Assembly (NCBI GenBank): GCA_023663915.1 | Contig: JAMPGN010000179.1 | Span: 1 to 8,651 of the forward strand | Source of the DNA: Eubacterium sp. | GTDB taxonomy: Bacteria; Bacillota_A; Clostridia; Lachnospirales; Lachnospiraceae | Direction of reading: 5' to 3' | Length of the DNA stretch: 8,651 nucleotides | Part shown: piece after piece, positions 1 to 5,612 of the stretch | Layout of the letters: every line of letters starts with the position of its first letter | Position numbering within the stretch: the first letter of the stretch is position 1 | The notes under the pieces: model-generated | Databases searched by the model: none | What the model was told of the DNA's origin: nothing | The model's input: only the letters and a program-made list of their open reading frames with translations | Program-made: the position numbers and the translations under genes

Positions 1-5
1 GGCAA

Positions 6-11
6 TACAAT
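6..11 (+). promoter_or_regulatory. possible -10 element upstream of hpf
   Basis: The hexamer TACAAT matches the sigma-A -10 consensus at five of six positions and lies 30 nt before the chosen hpf start. The -35 region would fall outside the window, so this cannot be confirmed. AT-rich DNA gives such matches by chance. Confidence 0.2.
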
Positions 12-35
12 AATCCAATGGAAGGGATGAGTGAT

Positions 36-563
36 ATGAAATTTATAATTATTGGGAAGAATATTGAAGTAACAGAAGGGTTAAGGACAGCAGTAGAGGA
101 CAAGATTGGTAAACTGGAGAAGTATTTTACCGAGGATACGGAAGTACATGTTACTTTGAGTGTTGAGAAAGACAGGCAGAAGATAGAAGTAACAATTCCG
201 GTGAAAGGGAATATCATTCGTTCTGAACAGGTCAGCAGCGATATGTATGTGTCCATCGACCTGGTGGAAGAAATTATCGAAAGACAGCTTAAGAAATATA
301 AGAATAAACTGATCGATAAGAAGCAGGGATCATCTTTTTTTAAACAGGAGTTTATTGAGAAGGATTATATGGATGATGAGGAAGTGCAGATCATCCGCAC
401 GAAGAAGTTTGATATTAAGCCGATGTATCCGGAAGATGCCTGTGTGCAGATGGAACTTCTGGGACATAATTTCTTCGTATTCTGTAATGCGGAGACGGAT
501 CAGGTCAATGTGGTCTACAAGAGGAAAGGTAATACTTATGGTCTGATTGAGCCTGAGGATTAA
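36..563 (+). CDS. hpf: long-form ribosome hibernation promoting factor (HPF/YfiA family)
   Basis: This 175-residue protein has the two-domain layout of long HPF. Residues 1 to about 98 form the S30AE/YfiA-type beta-alpha-beta domain, opening MKFIIIGKNIEVTEGLR, which in known members sits in the decoding centre of the 30S subunit. After a charged linker (about 99-118), residues 119-175 form the C-terminal dimerisation domain (IIRTKKFDIKPMYPEDA, then ELLGHNFFVF and YKRKGNTYGLIEP). In the family this domain pairs two 70S ribosomes into inactive 100S dimers in stationary phase or stress. In-frame ATGs also occur at 18 and 27. The start at 36 is preferred because GGAAGGG (20-26) lies 9 nt upstream and the protein then begins as HPFs do. 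A stem-loop follows at 616-649. In many Firmicutes hpf precedes secA, but here glycosyltransferase genes follow. Confidence 0.96.
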   Translation: MKFIIIGKNIEVTEGLRTAVEDKIGKLEKYFTEDTEVHVTLSVEKDRQKIEVTIPVKGNIIRSEQVSSDMYVSIDLVEEIIERQLKKYKNKLIDKKQGSSFFKQEFIEKDYMDDEEVQIIRTKKFDIKPMYPEDACVQMELLGHNFFVFCNAETDQVNVVYKRKGNTYGLIEPED

Positions 564-615
564 GTGTTGGACAAGAGCGGAAGTAATTGATTTGGTGATG
601 GTTAATAGGAGATAG

Positions 616-649
616 AAGTTCACCCTGTCAGATGTGGCAGGGTGAACTT
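616..649 (+). terminator. stem-loop downstream of hpf, probable terminator
   Basis: AAGTTCACCCTG (616-627) is perfectly complementary to CAGGGTGAACTT (638-649), giving a 12-bp stem with a 10-nt loop. It lies 53 nt after the hpf stop. The downstream T-tract is poor (TTATGTAGG), so termination may be inefficient or the hairpin may have another role. The right arm also contains a GTG in frame with the next gene (642), a reason not to use that GTG as its start. Confidence 0.55.
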
Positions 650-663
650 ATGTAGGCGGATAG

Positions 664-677
664 GACAAACGTTTGTC
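664..677. promoter_or_regulatory. 14-bp perfect palindrome, candidate operator
   Basis: GACAAACGTTTGTC is a perfect 14-bp inverted repeat with no spacer. It ends 2 nt before the GGGAGAT ribosome binding site of the membrane glycosyltransferase gene. The central CG with flanking A/T resembles LacI-type operators, but the outer bases do not fit a standard catabolite-responsive element. A protein-binding role is inferred. No clear -35/-10 pair could be assigned next to it. Confidence 0.35.
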
Positions 678-692
678 GTGGGAGATCAGATA

Positions 693-2789
693 ATGGATAT
701 TTTTATAGTAATTTTGCATATCTGTGCAGTATTGGTCTGTATATTGTGGCTGTCGTACAATTTTAGAGTGAGTCTTGTAGAAACGCTTCCGGTATTTGTA
801 TGTGCGCTTGTGCTCGTCCTCTATGGGCTTGCCATGATACACCGCCTGTCATGGATCGACTGCATTGCGGCGGCAGCTCTCGTGGTATTTGCCGTTTGGT
901 CTCTGAGAGGGAAAAAGGAAGACAGGAAGGCGTTTGGCAGGGAATGTTTGAAAAATGTGACAGATGCGTCATTTATTACAACTGTTATTTTATTGGCGGT
1001 GATCGCAGTCTGTGTTTATGGCAAGGTAGTGTCGTGGTGGGATGATATTAATTTCTGGGCAATGGATGTGAAATCACTATATTTCCTGGATGGATTTGCG
1101 GGAAAATATGCGAATGTGTCACCAGAATATGGCGATTATCCGCCGGGGGCTCAGTTGATGAAATGGTGGTTTCTCCATTTTGACCCGCATGTTTATCGGG
1201 AGGGGCTTGCCTTTGTGGGATACTATGTGATGAACATGATTTTTATGCTCCCGCTTCTTAGAAAATTAAGAAGCAGGAATGTGCCGATGATGTTCCTCAT
1301 GGCGGCGGCATTATGGTTTCTGCCAAGTATCGCGGAAGTGTACGGTTATAATGGTTTCTGCGCCGATCTGACAATGGCATGCATATATGGCGGGTTTCTG
1401 CTTGCGGTGACTGACCGGGAGAGGCTTGTGGAAGCGGGGAAACGACCGGTGATACTGGGCGCGTCGGAATCGGTGGAAACGGCAAAGATATCGGATGCGT
1501 CGGAATCATCAAGAGATGTTTACTGGCTTTTCTATTATGGAAGATGCGCACTGTACCTGGGCGTGCTTGTGCTCATCAAGTCGATCGGGTTTGTCTGGGC
1601 GTTGTTTGGACTGATTTTTATGTTTCTTTATTTGAAGTGCGGTGATTCTGCGGCGAAAGATAGAGAGGCATGCAAGGAGGCGGATGCAGGGCAATCTGAA
1701 AGAACAGACGTAAAGAAGGGCAGCGCAAAGAAAATTGGCATGAGACCGCGCTGGCTCTCCGGTTTCCTTCTCACCGCCGCGCTCCCTGTTCTCACGGGCG
1801 GAAGCTGGATGTTATTCTGTCTGCTCATGCGTCGAATTACGAGAACCACGGCGACTGCGGTAAAGTATGTGACCACGGATGAGTATGGTATTTCCGGCTA
1901 TACCAGGGAGTTTGCGGAGGCTTTTCTGCGTGCGTTTGTCGGCTCGCCTTTGCATAAAGAGAAATCAGTTGCGGTTGACCTGACGCCGCTTGGATTTTAT
2001 TTATGTATCTGTCTGCTCGTGGTACTTTTTTATAAGGCGCGGATATTGTCTGAGCGAAAGGGGAAGATCGTTTTGTGGTTCGCCGTGGTCAGCGGAGCGG
2101 TTTTTTACGGGATTATTTTTGTGGCGCATATTACCATTTTTGCTACGGAGACGCAATATCTGGAAGCGGCGGGAATGATCTCGTCCATTGAGCGGTACGG
2201 CGCGCCTTTTACGGTGGGGACGCTGATCTTTCTGGCGGGCATCTGGCTTGAGGGCGCAGACAGGCTTTTTGATAAACCGAAATTTCCCGGATTTATCAGC
2301 AAGTGTGGCGCGTATCTGTGCCTGATTCTTTTTGTGGCATTGACAGCAGGCTACCAGGTTGGGTATGATGGACTCGTCGGATATCGGGACAGCACACAGA
2401 CACACCTTTCGGAGCGTGCCGATATGATTGGCGAGGACGAGGCGCGGTTTCTCGATGTCGTGCAGATGCTTGGAACAGACGACAGCACGAGGGTGTGTTA
2501 TATCAGAAGGGGCGATGCGCCGCGCTGGGTGAATAACAGCTATGCGGCGTATGAGGCATCTCCCGTGTCCATGATGTACAAAAGCGTGAATCTGGACGAT
2601 GCGCCGACGGACTGGATGGTGCAGGAGATCCGGTCAACCCATGCAGAATATCTCTATGCGGAAAAGACGGACGCAGATGCGGGAGCTGTTTTCGACAGGA
2701 TGACGCAGGGAGGGGCTTTTTCCTGTGAGACGCTGTACCGTATCAGCGACGACGGAACGGAAATGAAACTGACACAAGTGTCACAATAG
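693..2789 (+). CDS. multi-pass membrane protein, putative GT-C-type glycosyltransferase
   Basis: This 698-residue protein has roughly ten or more hydrophobic segments (for example about 1-20, 30-50, 54-70, 94-112, 171-190, 198-212, 278-315, 355-378, 433-447, 459-483, 506-520, 538-554) and a soluble C-terminal part (about 555-698). After the third or fourth segment comes SWWDDINFW (114-122). A paired acidic motif in the first large outer loop is typical of GT-C enzymes such as ArnT/PMT relatives, where it helps catalysis. YGDYPPGAQL (146-155) and ERYGAP (500-505) also resemble that superfamily. Such enzymes move a sugar from a polyprenyl-phosphate donor to an envelope acceptor. The acceptor is unknown. 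The ATG at 693 is chosen because GGGAGAT (680-686) precedes it. An upstream in-frame GTG at 642 lies inside the stem-loop. Two hydrophilic loops (241-276 and 316-352) are rich in charged residues, the first with a repeated ASES. It is 23 nt upstream of the GT2-GtrA gene. Homology is judged from motifs only. Confidence 0.75.
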   Translation: MDIFIVILHICAVLVCILWLSYNFRVSLVETLPVFVCALVLVLYGLAMIHRLSWIDCIAAAALVVFAVWSLRGKKEDRKAFGRECLKNVTDASFITTVILLAVIAVCVYGKVVSWWDDINFWAMDVKSLYFLDGFAGKYANVSPEYGDYPPGAQLMKWWFLHFDPHVYREGLAFVGYYVMNMIFMLPLLRKLRSRNVPMMFLMAAALWFLPSIAEVYGYNGFCADLTMACIYGGFLLAVTDRERLVEAGKRPVILGASESVETAKISDASESSRDVYWLFYYGRCALYLGVLVLIKSIGFVWALFGLIFMFLYLKCGDSAAKDREACKEADAGQSERTDVKKGSAKKIGMRPRWLSGFLLTAALPVLTGGSWMLFCLLMRRITRTTATAVKYVTTDEYGISGYTREFAEAFLRAFVGSPLHKEKSVAVDLTPLGFYLCICLLVVLFYKARILSERKGKIVLWFAVVSGAVFYGIIFVAHITIFATETQYLEAAGMISSIERYGAPFTVGTLIFLAGIWLEGADRLFDKPKFPGFISKCGAYLCLILFVALTAGYQVGYDGLVGYRDSTQTHLSERADMIGEDEARFLDVVQMLGTDDSTRVCYIRRGDAPRWVNNSYAAYEASPVSMMYKSVNLDDAPTDWMVQEIRSTHAEYLYAEKTDADAGAVFDRMTQGGAFSCETLYRISDDGTEMKLTQVSQ

Positions 2790-2812
2790 ATAGGAACAGA
2801 AAGGGACATTCC

Positions 2813-3898
2813 ATGTCTTCTTATTATGATATACCGGTCATCATTCCGGCGTATGAACCGGATGACAAATTAATAACATTGCTGAAAGCATTAAAACAGG
2901 CGGGGATACAGCATGTTGTCGTGGTGGACGATGGCAGCGGCGGGCAGTACGCGCCGCTTTTTGCGCAGGCGGAAGAAATCGATAACTGTACGGTTCTCTA
3001 CCATGCCGTGAACCTCGGCAAAGGCAGGGCGCTCAAGACAGCGTTTAACCATTGTCTTCGGGTATTCGGGCAGGCGCCGGGCTGTGTGACGGCAGATTCT
3101 GACGGACAGCACACGCCGTCGGATATTCTTGCCTGTATGTGTAAATTATCCGAAAATCCGAAAACATTGATACTTGGATGTCGCGATTTCGACGCGCCTT
3201 CTGTCCCGGCAAGATCGGCTTTTGGCAATAAATGCACGAGAAAAGTGTTCCAATACTTGTTGGGACTGTCCGTCTCGGATACCCAGACCGGACTGCGCGC
3301 GATTCCAGCCTTTTTCATGAGGGAGCTGATGCAGGTAAAGGGTGAGCGATTCGAGTATGAGACAAACATGCTGATCGAGACGAAAAACTTAAATATCTCC
3401 ATAATAGAAGTGCCCGTGGAGACAGTCTATATCGAGGAGAACAAGACCAGTCATTTCAATCCAATTAAAGATTCCGTGCGTATTTATTTAGTGTTCGGTA
3501 AATTCTTGTTCTCATCGCTCTCGTCGAGCGTGCTAGACTTGTTACTTTTTCATATGTTCTGCACACTTTTACAGCCGATGGAAGGGATCAGCCGGGCGAT
3601 TCCGTACATCGTAGCGGCGACCGTGTTAGCGAGGGTGATTTCCGCCGTGTACAATTTCCTCATCAATTACCGGGTGGTATTTCAAAGCGAGGGGAATCTT
3701 GCCGCCGCCGCAGGGAAATATTTCCTGCTTGCGGTCTGCCAGATGATGTGCAGCGCGTTTCTGGTCAATGCCCTGTACGGCTTGATTGGCGGTACGGAAG
3801 TGCTTGTCAAGATGCCGGTGGATATTTTCTTGTTTTTTGTGAGTTTTGTGATCCAGAGAGAGTTCGTATATCGACAAAAAGGAAATCCTGCGGGCTGA
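2813..3898 (+). CDS. GT2 polyprenyl-phosphate glycosyltransferase fused to a GtrA-like membrane domain
   Basis: The 361-residue protein has two modules. Residues 6 to about 215 are a GT-A fold GT2 domain like dolichyl-phosphate mannose synthase or GtrB: PVIIPAYEP (8-16), VVVVDDGS (35-42), the metal/nucleotide motif ADSDGQH (94-100), DTQTGLRAIP (156-165), and VETVYIEENKTSHFNP (202-217). Known members transfer a sugar from a nucleotide donor to undecaprenyl phosphate on the cytoplasmic face. Residues about 226-355 are a GtrA-like domain with four hydrophobic segments and the NFLINYRVVF signature (281-290). GtrA proteins are thought to help flip the lipid-linked sugar outward. The ATG has AAGGGA (2801-2806) 6 nt upstream. 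The gene probably shares a transcript with the preceding GT-C gene, which would use the flipped donor. Which sugar is moved cannot be read from the sequence. Its stop codon lies next to the loop of a terminator hairpin. Confidence 0.92.
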   Translation: MSSYYDIPVIIPAYEPDDKLITLLKALKQAGIQHVVVVDDGSGGQYAPLFAQAEEIDNCTVLYHAVNLGKGRALKTAFNHCLRVFGQAPGCVTADSDGQHTPSDILACMCKLSENPKTLILGCRDFDAPSVPARSAFGNKCTRKVFQYLLGLSVSDTQTGLRAIPAFFMRELMQVKGERFEYETNMLIETKNLNISIIEVPVETVYIEENKTSHFNPIKDSVRIYLVFGKFLFSSLSSSVLDLLLFHMFCTLLQPMEGISRAIPYIVAATVLARVISAVYNFLINYRVVFQSEGNLAAAAGKYFLLAVCQMMCSAFLVNALYGLIGGTEVLVKMPVDIFLFFVSFVIQREFVYRQKGNPAG

Positions 3899-3917
3899 CA
3901 TAACCTGCGGGATTTTG
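3873..3917. terminator. bidirectional terminator between convergent genes
   Basis: AAATCCTGCGGG (3883-3894) pairs with CCTGCGGGATTT (3904-3915) over 12 bp with two G-U wobbles and a 9-nt loop. The left arm is inside the last codons of the GT2-GtrA gene and its TGA (3896-3898) is in the loop. On the plus strand the tail is ATTTTG. On the minus strand the hairpin is followed by CCTTTTTG, a better T-tract. It can therefore end transcripts from both the glycosyltransferase operon and the small minus-strand gene. Confidence 0.65.
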
Positions 3918-3974
3918 ACAGAATCAATATGCTTAGAATTTATAATTGATACCGCTTTGCTTCATATTCTGCCA

Positions 3975-4193
3975 TTACAGAACCATCCTTTCATGCCGTT
4001 CGGATTTGAAAGTCAGAGATAACGGCTGTGTTCCAATGGAGTTTAATTCAAGCAATTCCGGTACGGCAAAGCGCGTGCGCTCCAGCAGGGCATCAAACGA
4101 GCCGGATTCTAATACGAGACCGGGAATATCATTGCTGGTGGCGACCCATACATTGGCTTCGTTATCCCAGGTAAAAGTTATAATATATTCCAT
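3975..4193 (-). CDS. DUF1902 / HicB-like small protein
   Basis: This 72-residue protein begins MEYIITFTWDNEANVWVATS and continues with DIPGLVLESGSFDALLER and FAVPELLELN. These are the features of the DUF1902 family, related to the N-terminal partial RNase-H-like fold of HicB antitoxins. Start choice is firm: on the minus strand a full AGGAGG (plus-strand CCTCCT, 4201-4206) lies 7 nt before the ATG. HicB-type proteins normally neutralise a HicA mRNA-cleaving toxin, but no HicA-like gene is adjacent on either side. The protein is also short and has no DNA-binding tail, so its role here is unknown. It is convergent with the GT2-GtrA gene and divergent from the M23 gene. The plus strand over the same bases is also open (3946-4212), but it lacks a ribosome binding site and a recognisable product. 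Confidence 0.85.
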   Translation of the reverse strand: MEYIITFTWDNEANVWVATSNDIPGLVLESGSFDALLERTRFAVPELLELNSIGTQPLSLTFKSERHERMVL

Positions 4194-4233
4194 AGCACAA
4201 CCTCCTGTATGAATATTATTGAATAACTAATAA

Positions 4234-4264
4234 ATATTATTCCATTTTGGTGATGATTTGTAAA
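4234..4264 (-). promoter_or_regulatory. candidate promoter of the DUF1902 gene
   Basis: On the minus strand TTTACA (plus 4259-4264) is followed after 17 nt by AATAAT (plus 4236-4241), or after 19 nt by TAATAT (plus 4234-4239). This fits a sigma-A promoter reading toward the DUF1902 gene, with the start expected about 30 nt before its ribosome binding site. The region is very AT-rich, so chance matches are likely. Confidence 0.4.
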
Positions 4265-4289
4265 GTAATTTCATATACATAACCATAAA

Positions 4290-4349
4290 TCCGCCCGCCC
4301 GAAAGCTCCGGAAATCCATCCGGCGCGCACCCGCGCGGGCACGACGGCG
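4290..4349. other. GC-rich island with self-complementary stretches in an AT-rich spacer
   Basis: About 60 bp of strongly GC-rich sequence sits between AT-rich DNA and the M23 gene. It includes a 10-bp palindrome CCCGCGCGGG (4330-4339), GCCCGC (4293-4298) matching GCGGGC (4335-4340), and two CCGG sites. In RNA this would fold into a stable structure in the leader of the M23 gene. No T-tract follows, so it is not a standard terminator. Function is not known. Confidence 0.4.
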
Positions 4350-4361
4350 TATGGTGAATAT

Positions 4362-5519
4362 ATGAGGATAAGGCAAAACAAAGGGAAAATCCGCAAATTA
4401 ACCCCCTATCGGACAGAGAGGAAAGCAGAAGGTAAGCTTAAGTACGCCATAAGGGTTGAACTGATTCTTTTGCTGGCATTTGGCTGCGTGGCAATGAGCA
4501 GGGAGATCACGCAGAGATGGGAAAACTCTGCATGGCAAGAAAGTGAAAGCCAGTGGGTGTCAGACGCGGGGGAGGCGGTCGAGGTATCGGCGGATGGAAA
4601 CTACATTAAGTGGGTGGAATTTAACGTAACCTGCGAGGCGATGGCTGCCGCCTATGAGTATGATGTGTCATCCTATGAAAAAGACGTGCATCTTGACTGG
4701 ATGGAGCTTCTCGCATATGCAGGTGCGAAGACCGGCGGGAAATTCGACAAAAATAGTGTGAAAAAGATAAATGAGGCGGCACAGGCGCTGCAAAACGGCG
4801 AGGCAACCATGGAAGAGCTGACGGAAGGCATGGAGTACTACGATTATTACTTAGAGGCATACAGCGCAGTGCTCGGCGGTATGGTCGGCGAGTTTTCCTT
4901 AAAAGAAGATGGAAAATGGAACAAATATTATGGGCTGAAAGCTTTCTCTCCGATTGCAAAAGGATTTGACTACAGCCATTATGATGATTTTGGCGCATCC
5001 AGAAGTTATGGATATGCCAGACCGCATTTAGGGCATGACATGATGGGACAGATCGGCACACCCATCATCGCAGTGGAGTCTGGCGTTGTGGAAGCGCTCG
5101 GTTGGAATCAGTACGGCGGCTGGCGCATCGGCATCCGCAGCTTTGATGGTAAGAGATATTATTACTACGCGCATTTGCGTCAAAATTATCCCTATGCGGA
5201 AGGACTTGAGGAAGGGAGCGTGGTCACGGCAGGAGATGTCATAGGATATATGGGACATACCGGCTACAGTACGAAAGAGAATGTCAACAATATCGAGACG
5301 GTGCATCTTCACTGGGGACTCCAGCTCATATTTGATGAATCCCAGAAAGAAGGTAACAACGAGATCTGGGTGGACTGCTATGAACTGACCAAGTTCCTCT
5401 ATCGAAACCGCAGCGAGGTGGCGAAAATCGAGGACAGCAAAGAGTGGAAACGAACCCGTGAGATGGCAGATCCAGAGGTAGAAAAGCATTGCAAAAACAA
5501 TACCTCTATGATACAATAG
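4362..5519 (+). CDS. membrane-anchored M23 family metallopeptidase (peptidoglycan endopeptidase)
   Basis: The 385-residue protein has a basic N-terminus of about 27 residues, one hydrophobic segment (about 28-46) acting as anchor or signal, a helical middle region (about 85-185), and a LytM/M23 domain (about 218-325). The zinc and catalytic residues are all present: HLGHD gives the HxxxD ligands H222 and D226, YAHL gives H271, and HLHWG gives H315 and H317. The enzyme is therefore probably active. M23 enzymes cut peptide cross-bridges or stems in peptidoglycan outside the membrane, for growth, division or sporulation. AFGC (39-42) only loosely resembles a lipobox. The ATG at 4362 is the first possible start: the frame is open back to 4269 without any start codon. 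Its ribosome binding site is weak (GGTG, 4353-4356), which is unusual in this window. The gene stands alone, divergent from the DUF1902 gene. The specific cell-wall role is not determined. Confidence 0.9.
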   Translation: MRIRQNKGKIRKLTPYRTERKAEGKLKYAIRVELILLLAFGCVAMSREITQRWENSAWQESESQWVSDAGEAVEVSADGNYIKWVEFNVTCEAMAAAYEYDVSSYEKDVHLDWMELLAYAGAKTGGKFDKNSVKKINEAAQALQNGEATMEELTEGMEYYDYYLEAYSAVLGGMVGEFSLKEDGKWNKYYGLKAFSPIAKGFDYSHYDDFGASRSYGYARPHLGHDMMGQIGTPIIAVESGVVEALGWNQYGGWRIGIRSFDGKRYYYYAHLRQNYPYAEGLEEGSVVTAGDVIGYMGHTGYSTKENVNNIETVHLHWGLQLIFDESQKEGNNEIWVDCYELTKFLYRNRSEVAKIEDSKEWKRTREMADPEVEKHCKNNTSMIQ

Positions 5520-5527
5520 GTGAAGCG

Positions 5528-5605
5528 GACAATGATAAAAAAATAACAATCGTTGTCAGTCTTAACATTTAAACGTTTATCTAACAATCATACCACGATG
5601 GAGGG
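5528..5605 (+). promoter_or_regulatory. thl upstream region: stem-loop, candidate promoter and palindrome
   Basis: The 93-nt gap before thl holds three things. A 9-bp stem with one G-U pair joins GACAATGAT (5528-5536) and ATCGTTGTC (5549-5557) across an A-rich loop, and it lacks a T-tract. TTGTCA (5553-5558) could be a -35 box, with only a poor -10 (TTTATC, 5576-5581) 17 nt later. TAAACGTTTA (5570-5579) is a perfect 10-bp palindrome overlapping that -10 position. GGAGGG (5600-5605) is the thl ribosome binding site, 7 nt before its ATG. A strong promoter is expected for this gene but none is obvious. Confidence 0.35.
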
Positions 5606-5612
5606 AAAAAAG

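Noticed and set aside
642..692. GTG at 642 as the start of the GT-C-like gene
   Set aside because: It lies in the right arm of the stem-loop, has no ribosome binding site, and adds a polar N-terminus before the first hydrophobic segment. The ATG at 693 has GGGAGAT just upstream.
2001..2405. Minus-strand 134-codon open frame inside the GT-C-like gene
   Set aside because: Rich in Arg, Lys, Pro and His as expected for the antisense of a membrane protein gene, with no recognisable domain.
3946..4212. Plus-strand 88-codon open frame over the DUF1902 gene
   Set aside because: It has no ribosome binding site and no recognisable product. The minus strand gives a known family with AGGAGG at the right distance.
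3899..4361. HicA toxin partner for the DUF1902 gene
   Set aside because: Neither flank has room for, or encodes, a recognisable HicA-like protein. Only an 11-codon frame follows the gene.
5028..5549. Minus-strand 173-codon open frame across the M23 gene
   Set aside because: It is the antisense of the conserved M23 catalytic domain. The conserved residues are on the plus strand and no ribosome binding site supports the minus frame.
5528..5557. Stem-loop after the M23 gene as an intrinsic terminator
   Set aside because: The loop is A-rich and the right arm is not followed by a T-tract, so it does not fit a factor-independent terminator.
5553..5587. Rex (redox repressor) operator upstream of thl
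   Set aside because: TTGTCA, TTAACA and TAACAA half-site-like pieces exist, but no pair has the 18-bp TTGTTAA-N4-TTAACAA spacing.
5553..5612. TTG at 5553 as the start of thiolase
   Set aside because: The 20 added residues do not resemble thiolase, while the ATG at 5613 has a strong ribosome binding site and the usual thiolase N-terminus.
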